Assembly: GCA_946807835.1 (NCBI GenBank)
Contig: OX327702.1
Location: forward strand, 5,766,001-5,830,000
Direction: 5' to 3'
Source: Ailanthus altissimus
Taxonomy: Eukaryota; Streptophyta; Magnoliopsida; Sapindales; Simaroubaceae
Length of the DNA: 64,000 bases
In this document: positions 1 through 11,943 of the stretch, in pieces
Numbering within the stretch: the first letter of the stretch is position 1
Layout of the letters: every line of letters begins with the position of its first letter
The notes under the pieces: generated by a model
What the model saw: only the letters and a program-made list of their open reading frames with translations
Databases searched by the model: none
What the model was told of the DNA's origin: nothing
Translations under genes and position numbers: made by a program

Positions 1-664
1 ACACAGGTAGTATTTCAGGGGCTTTAAATAACATGGAATTGTTGCATATAAGGTTAGATCATATAGGCATGAGATGCTTAACCCGTTTGGTTAAGGATGG
101 TCAAATACCTAATTTTACTATAGAACCCTTACCAGTTTGTGAATCTTGTATTCGAGGGAAGATGACTAAAACTTCTTTTGTAGGTTTTGTATACTAAATC
201 ATTGATTTATTATAACTGGTACATAATGATGTATGCGGTCCAATGAATCACACACGCTATAAGTGATTTTTGATACTTTATCGTCTTTATTGATGATTTG
301 TCACGATATGAACATATGTATCTTATGAAATACAAGTCAGAAACATTTGAAATGTTCAAAGAATTTCGACTTGAAGTAAAGAAATAAACCAGTATGTATA
401 TCAAATACCTTTGATCAGATCGAGGTGGTGAATACATGAGTAATAAATTCATAACTTATTTAAAGGGGAATGAGATTCTCGCTCAATATAGTCCTCCGGG
501 TACTCCTCAACACAATGGTATTTCGGAGAGGAGAAATCAAACTTTATTAGATATGGTTTGATCGATGACGAGCTTCACCGATCTTCTAGAATATCTGTGG
601 GGTTATACTCTTGAAACTGCTGCTCACTTGCTAAACAGAGTTCCATCGAAAACTATTCCGACAA
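1..664 (+). pseudogene. Ty1/copia element A (copy 1), GAG-pre-integrase and integrase fragment
   Basis: Broken reading frames match the GAG-pre-integrase/integrase region of a Ty1/copia polyprotein. The first 180 bases encode an HHCC-type zinc-binding stretch (LLHIRLDHIGMRCLTRLVKD, then CESCIRGKMTK). From about 420 the integrase core follows, with the typical copia run QYSPPGTPQHNGISERRNQT near 483-540. The same segment is at 15695-16330 in copia A copy 2, which fixes the identity. Several in-frame stops and frameshifts make it non-functional. It begins before the window and stops abruptly near 664, where an inverted LTR is joined. Confidence 0.85.
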
Positions 665-731
665 CATCAACATGTTAAATATTCAACAACATCAAATATT
701 ACACACCAAATTAGCATGTTCTGATACCATT
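665..731 (-). repeat. Leader and primer-binding-site stub of an inverted copia element
   Basis: On the minus strand this reads as a primer-binding site (TGGTATCAGAACA, complementary to plant initiator tRNA-Met, at about 717-729) followed by about 55 bases of leader, then a breakpoint against copia A integrase. It directly abuts the inverted LTR at 732, as expected for the 5' end of a minus-strand copia element. Confidence 0.65.
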
Positions 732-2972
732 TGTTAAGTGGGTATGTGATGTGTAGAGTATACGTATAATTTAAGAATTTTATACATGCAGCAAAAGTAT
801 CACATACAATATCCACTCAATATTGCATAATCATGTATATATATCTTATATATGATTATATGTTAATTAAACTTAATAGCAAGCAAGCAAACCTACCCGG
901 ATTGAAGGTAACTTTTTAATTCTTCAAGAACTCTAATCTTTAAGTCTTGAGTTCACATTGAAATGTGCTGTTGCACAATTCTAGTTCGCAACTAAAATTG
1001 GTGGGATTGTGAAACTAGAATAGCAGCTACAAATTTTCAATAATTGATGTTTTAACTCTTAAAACAGTTTGGTTTTTATGTATTGTTTCTTATGAGAGAC
1101 GAGAGGAATTTAATGTGTATTTCCTTTTGGTTCTCCTTGCAACACTTTAAAAAGAATTTAGAAGGACTTAGCAAAATTCTCTCTGCATTTCCTCTCACTC
1201 ACATGGCCGAAGGTGTCTTCTTGACTTAATGAATCATACTATTTTTGGTTTCATTAACTAATGCATTTCATTGCCTGCCAATAAACACACATTAGTGGAG
1301 ATAATTAATCACTTTCAACTAATTTTACTATTCCACCAAAAAACTAGTCGGCCATACATTTTTGCATTATAAATTATAATGCATCATTGCATTACAAATT
1401 ATAATGCATCATTGCATTATTAAATAATTTATATGTCCTACCATAATGTTTTATTACATTATTATTATTATTGGCAAACATCATTCATTGTATTATACAA
1501 GTGCTTGCTTCACTTTATCAATAAAATAATAACAATTAAATATTTGTATTATTAATATAATATATATTATTCAAAAACTATTTTTGAATAATTATTATTA
1601 CCATATTAGTATTTACTAGCAATGTTAATAGGTGAATTCATGGTAAAATAATTTATGAACCAAAATTATACCACTTGTCAATTCCTTATTAGTTAAATTC
1701 TTGTAAATTAATTAAGTGATATACTTAACATTTAAGTCTTGACAAGTGCACAATCTAAAGAACCCTGAAACATATTTTCGATTTGCTAAAATTTCTTGGA
1801 CTGAACTGTTTAATCCAATACGCTGCCCTAGTGCACAATGAGTACACTTCATATTGTGAGACTTTCTAGGTCTATGCATGGTTTGTCATATAGAACTTGT
1901 CCATACGTCCGTGAACAATGTCTCACACACATGTTACAGATCTTACAAAATGGTATGTAAGACCATAAAAGTTGAGGTTATAACATATTTGTATAATCCC
2001 TTATCATGATATCCTAGAAGAGCGGAATATAGATCAACACCGCCAAGTCTCCATGTACTCAACCATAAACTTATCTCTAGATTTGTATTTCAATAAATAA
2101 TATTTGTAAATATTTTTGCAATATCATTTATCTTTAGGATAAAACTCTTTTCTTGGGTATAATTGCTTATGGCCGTAAGACTTTCTGAAATACAATTTTG
2201 GAGTATTAGGATATACTATTCACCCAAATGAGTTGATAGATCCCATATCCATGCACACCGGACTCCATGAGCATCGGACTATACCCAGTGACACCCAGCG
2301 GTCAGACCATGAAATGTGTCTGACATGTATAGAACCAAAGTATGGTAGATCAATTATAAGTCCACTGTGGTGCTCAAGTCAAAGGACCACGAATACTACT
2401 CAACTTGAAAAGACCTTCAATTGACAGCTTTATGAGATGTCTATTGGAGGTCCTCGCAAGTCTATTCATTATTCAGTCTTAACTGAATACCTATATCTCT
2501 ATACGAGCTTTCACTAAACTCATAGTCTACTAAGACTAACCATTTAGACTATCAATATACAAACATACGTTGATCTATATTTAATAAAGTCTTCACTGAC
2601 AAACCAGTATCAACAAAGATAGATAAGAAACATAGTGTTTGAGAACATACTTGCATAACGATATGATTTAGCATAATTTGTAACTATGTCATTACTAATA
2701 TATTCTCAGGTCTTTGTCCCATTTCAAATAAAACTCTAACTCTTTAGATTTCACTAACTCTTATAAAGTGTTAACTCTTAGCGTTGCTAATTTTTAGCAT
2801 TGATCTAAACTTTTTTAGATCAGATCTGAACTCTTTTAGATCATACAATGTCTGAAACATTACAAATATTTTACCATATATTGAATATAATTAGCGATTA
2901 AATGATAAGGGTATAAATATACAATAAATATTCATACATAAAAAAGGATGGTTCGTAAGCACAAATTCCAAT
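732..2972 (-). repeat. Inverted long LTR of the copia A family
   Basis: This is a 2.2-kb LTR on the minus strand. Its plus-strand left end reads TGTTAAGTGGG. Its right end near 2972 is the reverse complement of the family's TGTTGGAATTTGTGCTTACG start. Reverse-complemented, its first few hundred bases match the start of LTR A at 5049 (for example the ACATTG-TA-GATCTAAAAGAG segment near 5180 and the region before AGAATATTA near 5290). It carries no coding capacity; the 63-codon frame at 2233 is a chance ORF. Confidence 0.75.
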
Positions 2973-5040
2973 AGTCCGATCAATGATGAGCTTTACCAAT
3001 CTTCTAGAATATCTATAGGGTTATGCTCTTGAAATCGCTGCTTACTTGTTGAACAAAGTTCCATTGAAAGTTGTTTCTATTATTCCGTATAAGATATGGA
3101 CTATGACGAAATCGAGTTTTTAGTATGTTAAGATTTAAGGTTGTCTTACTTATGTAAAAGTTACGAAATAGAATAAACTTACACCCTATGAGTACAAGTA
3201 TCGATTCATTGGATATCCCAAACACTCTATTCGATATCTGTTCTATGATCCAGAAGAACAAAACATGTTTATTGCTCGTTATGCCACTTTCCTAGAGAAA
3301 CAGTTTCTCATAGGTCATGGGGATTGTAGAAAGATTGAACTTGATGAAGTCAATCTAGAAATTAATAAACCAACGATGGAACCTCAGACTCAATCAAATG
3401 AAGTACATTTAACACACCATCCACGTAGGTTAAAAAGGATGTCAAGACCACCCGTAAGGTATGGAATGATGCCTGAAGGTGTCTTTGATGTTTTCTTAGT
3501 TGAAGAAAAGGATTCTATGACCTACAGAGAGGCGATGTTGGACATCAATTCAGGAAAATAGCAAGAAGCCATGGAATTCAAAATTGACTCTTTACATATC
3601 AATCAAGTCTAGAACTTGGTTGAAGTTCTCGAACTAATTGTTCCTATTAATTGTAAATAGGTTTGCAAGCAAAAGTATGGGCTCGATGGAAATATAGAGA
3701 CCTTTAAAGCCCAACTGGTAGTAAAAGGTTATACTTAATGATCTGGAATCGATTATGAGTAAAAATTTTCACCAATTGTCATCCTAAAGTTGATTCTTAT
3801 TCTATTGGCTATTGCTATATACTATGATTTTGAAATCTGACAGATGGATATAAAGACAACTGTCCTGAATGAAAATCTCTAGGAAGAGATTTACATAGAG
3901 CAACTTGAAGGTTTTACATCACCTTAACTTTTAATTTGGTATGCAAACTAAAGAAGTCTATTTATGAACTTAAGTAAGTTTTTCAAAGCTGGAATCTATA
4001 TTTTGATAAAGTAATCAGAAGGTCTGGTTTTGTCAAAAATGAAGAGGAAGCGTGTGTATATAAAAAGGTTAGCATAAGCTTGATTGTCTTTCTTTTTCTT
4101 TATGTAGATGACATACTTATTATCGAAAACGATATTGGTATGTTACAATCAGTCAAGAGTTATTTAAGTAAGAACTTCTTTATGAAAGATTTAGGAGAGG
4201 TTTTCTGTATACTTGGTATAAAGCTTTATAGAGATAGAGCTATGAGGCTATAGGACTCTCTCAATCTTTATATATAGAAAATATTCTTAAAATGTATAAC
4301 TTTGCTAACTGTAAGACAGTTAGCATACCTTTCAAACATGGCATTTATCTTTCTAGGAGAATGTCTCTTAAAACGAAAGATGAAAGAGTTAGAATGTCTA
4401 ACATACTATATGTATCGACAGTAAGTAGCTTGATGTATGTCATGTTATATACGAGACCTGACATCAGTATGGTTGTAAATGTTACGAGTCGATATTAGTG
4501 TGATCCAGGTAGTGACCATTAGATGGTCATGAAATATATCCTAAAATACCTTAAGGGTACAAATGATAAGTTTCTAATTTATGGAAAAAATGACTTTCAG
4601 GTAAGGGGATACACCGACTTAGACTTTTAGTTTGATTCGAATGACAGAAAGTCTATATTTGGATATGTGTTTCTTCTCAATGGTGTTGCAGTTAGTTGAA
4701 AAAGTGTTAAGTAAGCATTCATAGGTGATTCTACTACAGAGGCGGAATGCATTGCACCTTCAAAAGCTATAAAGGAAGTAGTATAGATACGTAAGTTTGT
4801 CGCAGAGCTCGGAGTAGTCCCAAGTTTAAAAAATCCTATCTTGCTATTTTGTGACAACAATAGGGAGCCAAAGGCATACAAAAAATCTAAACATATAGAG
4901 AGAAAATACCTAATAGATTTTAGAGTGGATTCTATAGATAATGTAGCAGACTCGCTTATTAAGACCTTAACTCGTAGAGTGTTTGAGAAACACGTGGACA
5001 CAATGGGTATTAGATATCATTGTGAATGGCACTAGAGCAA
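2973..5040 (+). pseudogene. Ty1/copia element A (copy 1), integrase C-terminus, reverse transcriptase and RNase H remnant
   Basis: Multiple stops and frameshifts break this 3' half of a copia polyprotein. Recognisable parts in order: integrase C-terminal region (2973-3250), the linker upstream of RT containing RPPVRYGMMPEGVFDVFLVE (3440-3510), the RT palm with LYVDDILII (about 4100-4125), the GLSQSLYIEN segment near 4255, and RNase H ending near 5034. A purine-rich stretch (agcaagtaagag, about 5036-5047) lies just before the LTR and is the likely polypurine tract. The whole run parallels 18205-20070 in copy 2. Its first 100 bases repeat sequence already present at 562-664, so it is not a simple continuation of the left fragment. 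Confidence 0.85.
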
Positions 5041-5048
5041 GTAAGAGT

Positions 5049-6979
5049 TGTTAGGAATGGTGCTTACATGCCATTCAAATTATTGTATGAATGTTTATTT
5101 ATTTAATATTTATACAATAGATATTTCTTTTATTCGTCAATTATTATTATTAATATAGTAAGAAACTTGAAACTTTTCGGACATTGTAGATCTAAAAGAA
5201 TTTAGATCCGATCTAAAAGAGTTTAGGTCAACGCTAAGAGTTGGCAATACTAAAGTGTTAGAACCTTATCTGAAATAGGAACAAAGATCCGAGAATATTA
5301 TAGTAATGACGTAGTTGTAAAGAGTTTTCAAATGGTGCTAAGAAATATCATTGCGTAATATGTTCTCGAAAATATCATTCCTGATCCATGGTTACCGACA
5401 CAAGTTGATCGATATTTCTTTTAGATCAGTGTATATCTATATTTAGATTGTTCAGATGATTAGTTTTAGCAGACCATGAGTTTAGTAGAAGTTCGCATGG
5501 GCATGCAGATATTCAGTAAGGATTCAATACTGAACAGACTCACAAAGACCTCCAATAAACATCCCATAAAGCCGTTAATAGAGGGTCTTCTTGAGTTGAA
5601 TAATATTCGTAATCCTTTAACCTAAGAACTATAGTGGGCTTGTGAGTGATCCACTATACTTTTGTTCCACGCATGTCAGAGACCTTTCATGGTTTAATCG
5701 TTGGGTGTCGCTGAGTATGGTCTGATATTCATGGAGTCAGATGTGTGTAGATATAGGATCTGTAAGCTTATATAGGTGAGTTGTATATCTAGATGCTCTA
5801 AGAAAGTATTTTAGAAAGTCTTATGGCCATAAGCGTTAACCCCGAAAAAAAAGAGTTTTCATTATGGTTAAACAATATCGCAAAGGAGTTTGTGGATATT
5901 GTTTACAAAAATATGTATCTGGAGATAAGTTCAGAGATGAGCATATAGAGATTTGGCTGTCATAATCTATATCTCTGCTCTTCTAGGATATAGATGACAG
6001 AGGGATTATATGAATATGGTTGACCTCAACTTATATGGTTCAATGCTCCATTTTGTAATATTCGTAACGTGTGTGTGGGACATTGTCCACAAACTTGTGG
6101 AAGTGTTTCGTAAGATAAAAGGAGGTGAACCTAGAGAGTCTCATAATATGAAGTGTATTTATTGAGCATATGGATAGTTAGACGAATCATATAGATCGAT
6201 TCGAGAAGGTTTTAAAAAGCAAGATACACTTTAGAACCTATTTGAAAAGTGAGAAACATAGTTTGCAAATGTTACAAATAAGTCCATATTGTATGGAAAA
6301 GTGCAAATTCACATATGGTATCCATGCATGGCCATTTGTGTGATAAATGGCAGTATGCATAGACATGCATGTGACAAATGTCATCCATGCAAAATACTTG
6401 CATGGACAACATAAGTGACATTGTCACCCATTCATAAGCTTACATGGCCTTGCATGGTCAAAGTTTAACTCTATGATGGACATGTGTCCAAAATGGAAGT
6501 GTTAAGTTAAATAAAAACAAATGAAGGAGTTATTTTGTTACATAATTCATTTTGAATGAAAATTTTGTGCAAAGAAAAGAGAGAAAATGCAAACTTTGAG
6601 AAAGTTGCATTTTGGTCCCTAAATACATTTTAAGTAATTGAGGCTTCAACTAATTCAAGAGTTGAGTTTTTTGTTGATTCCTATACAAAATACTAATCAA
6701 ATGCTACCATTCTAGTTACTTTAATCCCATCAAACGTTAGAGTCTAGAATTGTTTAAGAGAGAACTTCATTGTGAGCTCAACAAGATTTAAAATTCAACA
6801 ATCTTTACCGAATCGTCTACAAGGGTATGTATTCAATTCTAGTACTAGTTTTGATTCCGTTGTAGTGTGTATATGTTGATTATATTATTTTATTCCGCTG
6901 CATAATATATGTTGGACATGCATTTGAAAATTTTCAACATGTACCCAATCACATGCATACACCTTAAAATATGTTAACA
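5049..6979 (+). repeat. LTR A, copy 1 (3' LTR of copia A)
   Basis: This 1.93-kb LTR starts TGTTAGGAATGG directly after the polypurine tract and ends ATATGTTAACA. Copies with the same ends lie at 20084-24041 and, truncated, at 29351-30409. All three are followed by the same sequence (ATTACATAG...), so they belong to a duplicated cassette and are not independent insertions. Confidence 0.8.
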
Positions 6980-8646
6980 ATTACATAGTAGATCTGCTAA
7001 TATACATCAGATAATTACTGCGACGCTTCCCAGGGATAAGATAGGACCTTTATGGCTAACCTAAATCTACTTCTCCTATGGCAAAGATACAACTACATCT
7101 CATTACGGGACCCATCCCAAAAAAGACATCTACCTTTATTATGAACGAGGAGATCCAACCCTCATGCAAGAGGGATTTTACCTCACAAAGAAAGATATCT
7201 TCCTCACAAATGAGAATATCTACCTCACATAGAAGGATATATACACAAAAACATCCATACAAGATATTACAAAAATACCACTGTACTTAATAACAATTAT
7301 TGTTCACACTAAACCCTAATCTAACCAAAATCATCAACATAAATAAAACTGCCTCAAAGGATAAAACTGGGAACAAAGCTAACTGCTGAGCTTATGATGG
7401 CCGAAAATAATAGATAGAAGCTGGATCCAAAAGTGGTAGTGGCAAAGCAACATACGACGGTAACTCGCCGGAGTCCAATAGCAACCTAAAAAAGACCAAG
7501 AAAGTAGATTAGCTAAGCGTAACCACAAATCTAGCTAAGTCACGAAGCATAAATTGCACAAATGCCGCACAAATTGAATGGGCCCAGTGGGGCATGGTAT
7601 CTAAAGATTTAATTGGCAAAGGTATGACTTCCATTGATCTGGTCGGCTTCTGCTGATTGCTTGAGTTGGTTACTAGAACCAAAGAGAAACCCATCGACAA
7701 AAGAAAAATTGCAACAAAACAGTAAGGAAAATGTAAAAAACTAATAAAGAAAAAAAAGAAAAAACATAAAGAGCACTAGGAGAGCTAAGTAAATAAGTGG
7801 TTTATGTTCATTAGAAAGGGGGTCAAAGCCCCATCTCCGATGGAGATTTAGTTGGGGCAGTGACTGCTATTTTTTTTTTCTTTGAGAAGATATCAAAAGG
7901 CAAGTTAATAATGCAAAATGTTTGCATTATAGAAGAAACAAGGCATGACTTGGTGGGTCTATTCTTTTAACAAATTAAAAAGGGCTAATTAAAAAAAGAT
8001 TTAAAGAAATGAAAAGTGCATTGATTTATGCCTCCCTTTGATTTTGTAATTGAGAGAAAAATGGGGAAGTGTGAATTTGTATTTTGCTTCTAAGTGTTAT
8101 TGCAAAATATCTTCTTCTTCATTTTCTTTCTTAGTGAAAAAATGGTTGGCCATGGCAAGTAAGAAAAGAGAGAAAATGTTTCTCCCTTGATTCTTATTAA
8201 CAACGCAAGCAAAAGAGAAAAAGAAAATTTGTTTCTTACAAGAGTTGTTTAAAACAAATTTCCATTCTTGAAATAAATATAATTAGTTAAAGTGTTTAAC
8301 TAATAATCCAAGTTTAAAGAGTTTAAATTAGGTTAAAGTATTTAAGAGTTAAATACTTTTGCTGAAAATTAGAGTTACTATTCTAGAGATCCAAACTCAC
8401 TCCAGTTGGGTCTTAGAATTTTTGGTGAGTGCACTTCGTTATGGACTCTGATTCGAAAATTTTCAAAATCTTATAAGGTGATTCTCTATCTCAATTTCAT
8501 TATTGTAATGAAATATTTCTATTTAAAATGCATTTGTTGCATTAGAAAATTAGATTTTTAATTCCACTGCGGTAACATGTATGTATAATATGCATATTGT
8601 ATTGTAATGAACATGCTGCACATACACACATCCTAGAAAAATAGCA
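6980..8646. repeat. Composite repeat C, copy 1
   Basis: This non-coding 1.67-kb block recurs at 24042-24376 plus 27973-28690, and at 30410-31559 plus 33143-33659. Its last 300 bases (from about 8330) resemble the 3' end of a copia A-type LTR: a TTCTAGAGATCC segment, GATTCTCTATCTCAATTTC, then a CATGCACATACC-like end. The first part (7000-7300) contains ATATATCC and CTCATGCAAGAGGG elements resembling 55680-55900. It interrupts the protease region of minus-strand element B, so it is probably one or two LTRs inserted in B. ORFs at 7056, 7078 and 7509 look like chance ORFs. Confidence 0.65.
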
Positions 8647-9071
8647 CGCTTAGAGTAACTACAAGAGAGAGAAACCAAAAAGATGATTACCTTGTCTTCA
8701 TCCCATTTCTTCACATTGATAGTCTCTAAATCGATTATTATCTTATTAAAGGCATTTATATAATTTTTAATAAGCATCCCTTCTGAAATGGACAGCTGAT
8801 TAAGTTTTTTATTTATATGCAAACGATTGGCCAATAACTCTATCTTATAAATATCATCTAACTTTTTTCAAAAATCAAGAGTTGTTTTCTCACCCGCAAC
8901 CTCCCTCAATACCTTATCGCTCAATGACAGAACGATTATACTATGAGCTCTTTCTTGAACATTTTTTCTCTCTGCTTCAGACTTAGATGACTTTGGCTTA
9001 TCTTCTTTGTTAGACGGAGTTGCAGTCTCCTCTAGGGCCGAGTCTAAGCTTTGTCTCACCAGTAATGCCAT
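8647..9071 (-). pseudogene. Ty1/copia element B gag (UBN2-type), copy 1, truncated
   Basis: Read on the minus strand from 9071, the frame starts MALLVRQSLDSALEETATPS and passes through a charged linker to LSLSDKVLREVAGEKTTLDF. After a stop it continues from about 8834 as MANRLHINKKLNQLSISEGM and KKWDEDKVIIFL. This is the copia gag fold (Retrotran_gag_2/UBN2). The CCHC knuckle region present in copies 2 and 3 is missing here, deleted between two copies of GTAACTACA. The B LTR and primer-binding site lie just upstream (9161-9964). Non-functional. Confidence 0.8.
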
Positions 9072-9160
9072 TACTTTAACCTTTTACAGATTAAAGTCAT
9101 TCTTACTGCTGAATTTCTCTACTTCATAATTGTGAGTGGCTACGGTTAAACCAAACCTAC

Positions 9161-9174
9161 ATTCTGATACCAGT
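9161..9174 (-). other. Primer-binding site of copia element B
   Basis: The minus strand reads ACTGGTATCAGAAT, complementary to the 3' end of initiator tRNA-Met. It lies one base from the LTR end, as expected for a copia element. Confidence 0.75.
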
Positions 9175-9175
9175 T

Positions 9176-9964
9176 TGTTGCAGATTTTCAGTATACCCTC
9201 ATGAAATCCTTAGTACCTTACAGAAGTCTGACACTCACAAACAACTAAGAACGAAAAAAATCATACAATAAGGACATAAATAATCAAAAAACAAAAGAAA
9301 ACAATACACTAATTTATGTGGTTCAGCAATCCATCTACATTCACGCTGGATCTGAGAATCCTAACTTCTTTTATTTTTTTCTTTTGTACCTAAAATAATC
9401 CCACAAGAGTTATAAGAAATATCTTAATACCCAAGAGCTACTAAGGATCTTTACTACACTATCTTGTGTGCTTAAAATACTCAAGTTTAACCTAAGCTCT
9501 CTACTCTCACTCTCTTTTGTTGTTTTTGATGCTTTATGTCAATTATAAAGAGTTACTAGTGTTTATATAAAGTTAATACTAATCTTAGAAACCCTAAACC
9601 TAGTTAGAATAAGAGTTCAAGTGCTTAAAAAGTTTAAAATTGACTTAAACACGAAATTCTAAGCAAAATATGACTTTTTCAAACAGGTGGCACGAGGGTT
9701 CTAAGAAGTTGGTGTTGTAGTGCCAATGTGGTCTCGACCCAACGCTGCGGTGCAAGTGTGCGGCCAACGCAACAGCGCTGGAGGTTCTATTTTCGGCATT
9801 GTGACGCCCAGATGTGGCCTCGTTTCTCGCTCTTTCTTGCTTCCGTCTTCCCATTTTGCACATCTTTTGTCAATTTATTGCATTCTTGACCACGTGTCCA
9901 ACTCTCTCTTAATCTTCAAACTCAATCAAATTAACTTTAATTTTAAATCACAAAAATTTCAACA
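9176..9964 (-). repeat. LTR B, copy 1 (5' LTR of minus-strand copia B)
   Basis: The 789-bp LTR has plus-strand ends TGTTGCAGATTTTC and TTTCAACA, giving TGTTGAAA...CTGCAACA on the minus strand. The same LTR is at 49360-50149 in front of the complete PTRE1 gene, with the same flank (ATGTGTTAA) on the gene side. This LTR therefore predates the duplication of the locus. The ORFs at 9645 (-) and 9720 (+) lie in it and are not genes. Confidence 0.85.
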
Positions 9965-10603
9965 AATGTGTTAAAGCGTTTATTAGGGTAGCGAGATAAA
10001 TTAAATAATATATAAATTAATTGGTAGATCTTGGCAATTGATTTGGTTGGTGGATGTGACTTGCAATGATATGAAGATTGAATCTAAAATCATTTTATAT
10101 TGTGATAAACGAAAAAAAATTGCAAAAAATACATCTGAAAGTGAACGGCGGGATTCAAACTTACGAGAGCAGAGCCCACATGATTTCTAGTCAAGCCAGA
10201 TAACCATTCCGGCACTCCAACTTGACAACTTGTTCTCCTCAACTATATCACCTTACCTAAAGCAGGCCGTGACTAAGAAACAACTGCCCTCACCGGGCGG
10301 GTCGGCAGTGCCCTACCTTCGTTAATAGAGGGTTATTTTTCCATTATGTTGTAAGTGCACTAGTAAGTTAATAATTTCCAAAAACAAACATTAAGTACTC
10401 ACACAATCACCAATTTGGAAAGTTATTTTTAGTTTGATAATTGTACTTCGGTCGGGCAAAGTTATACAAGACCCTATAACTTGGGCATAATATTTATAGC
10501 AAACAAAAATAAAAAAGGGAAAAAGATATACATCTCAGTATTGATCCAAGGCATTCACTTTGTAAATCCATTTCGACAAAATCCTACGATGTTCCAAGGG
10601 AGT
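9965..10603. other. Downstream flank of the truncated PTRE1 copy
   Basis: This sequence is shared with 50531-51095 in the other copy (for example GTTAATAGAGGGTTATTTTT at 10321). It contains the tRNA-Ser relic described separately and otherwise no coding sequence. It includes the 3' flank and probable 3' UTR of the pseudogene. Confidence 0.6.
10140..10221 (-). pseudogene. tRNA-Ser(AGA) pseudogene, copy 1
   Basis: Read on the minus strand from 10221, the segment has the layout of a plant tRNA-Ser: a CCGGAATGGTTATCTGG D-arm, an anticodon arm TTGACTAGAAATCAT with loop CTAGAAA (anticodon AGA), a long variable arm (GTGGGCTCTGCTCTC) and a T-loop TTTGAATC. The acceptor stem is badly mispaired (GTTGGAG against CGTTCAC) and the T-stem is damaged, so it is probably inactive. 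The matching site at 50707-50743 keeps a better T-arm but has lost the 5' half. Confidence 0.75.
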
Positions 10604-11943
10604 CTAAATAAAATCTGAACCACCGGGGCGATGCTCTAGATCTGGATGAGACCCATTAGGCCTCCGTGGGTTTCTGCAAGGAAAAGAAAGCAAAAAACGT
10701 CACGTTTTCCAACTCTAGGTTATTCTGGCCTTTGTTTGTGTTCAAATGATGGCATAAGACTTGATCAAAATAATCCCCAATGAGGGAACTCAAAGGTTTC
10801 CTCCAGTTGCTAGAACAAGCTCTTTTTTCACAGAACAATATATAACAATACAATAATCTGGGAAACAACCATTTCGACATAGATTTGTATGAGGGGAGAA
10901 AGTATTAAACTTGTATTGGACTTCTAGCAGACATAAAGTAGATTATCTAGGTTCCGAGTTCCAACAATTCTTTCTTTTTTTTCCATCTCCTTCAATTTAA
11001 CTCCCAAAAAGGGACTGCGATATACCTTTTTTTTTTACCAAGTATGAATTCTGCAGATGAGAACAACAACAGTAATTTCAAATTTTTTTTAATATTTTAT
11101 CAAATTCTTATGGTATAAATTCTTCAAGTGAATCAGGACAGGAACCCTGCAACTATGGGACACTTAGCTTAATGATTAGCAGAAAAACTATAATCAGATC
11201 TCACTATAATGTCTGGTGGCATCAGTAAATTGAACCCACTATTATCACTCTAGACCACTTAATCAATGAGCCCCTATTGAAGCACCGAGGCAGTGTTTTA
11301 AGTTTCTACAGCCTATACAACTGCAAAACAATTAAGTTTTTAAACACAAGTCATGCTGAATTTAACTCTTTGTTTTATTTTCTTTTGTAACAGGCCAAGG
11401 GAATCTCAATTCACATCTACCTGACAAATCGATTAGGCTCAAAACCAGGAATGCCAGATGGGCCATAGGGATCAAAACGAGTACCTGGAGGAGCAAGCCT
11501 GCACCACAAATCCATAAAACAATAATTCCCAAGCAGATGCGAATTTCAAACAAAGAAGAGATATATTTCTTAATAACTCACGGGTCTGCTCCAGGGAAAC
11601 CACGCTCACCAATTCCACCAAAAAAGCGAGGATCATTAGGTCCTGTTCAACATGTAACAAGATATTCAGTCCAGAGAGGTCATGATAAAATTATTTTTCT
11701 CAAAAAAAGAAAAAAAAAAACACAACAGGTCTCTTACAAACCTATTAGCATGCCTGCATCACCATCAAAGCCACCTCTGAAAGGCAGTTGAAATTAATAT
11801 AAACTTGTCACAATCAGAATGAAATAGCAATGATAAACAATCAATAATTTTGTATTGTAGCATACCTTCTAGGATACATTCCAGCACCAGGACCAGGAAA
11901 AATATCACTACCATGACCTGGATTAATAGGAGGGACAGGAATT
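10604..11943 (-). pseudogene. PTRE1/PI31 proteasome regulator, truncated duplicate (exons 5-9 only)
   Basis: Five exons correspond exactly in length to exons 5-9 of the complete gene at 51096-55140: 11866-11943, 11742-11776, 11582-11642, 11421-11498 and 10604-10673, with stop TAG at 10604-10606. All GT-AG splice sites and the reading frame are kept. The encoded part is the Gly/Pro-rich C-terminal half (PI31_Prot_C-like), including GPNDPRFFGGIGERGFPGAD. It differs from the complete copy at four residues (Gly to Ala in exon 6, Ala to Thr and Pro to Ser in exon 8, Asp to Asn in exon 9). Exons 1-4, the start codon and the promoter are absent. Sequence homologous to the complete gene stops near 12345 within intron 4 and jumps to sequence that lies upstream of that gene's promoter. 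I infer a duplicated gene pseudogenised by an internal deletion of about 2.9 kb. Confidence 0.9.
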
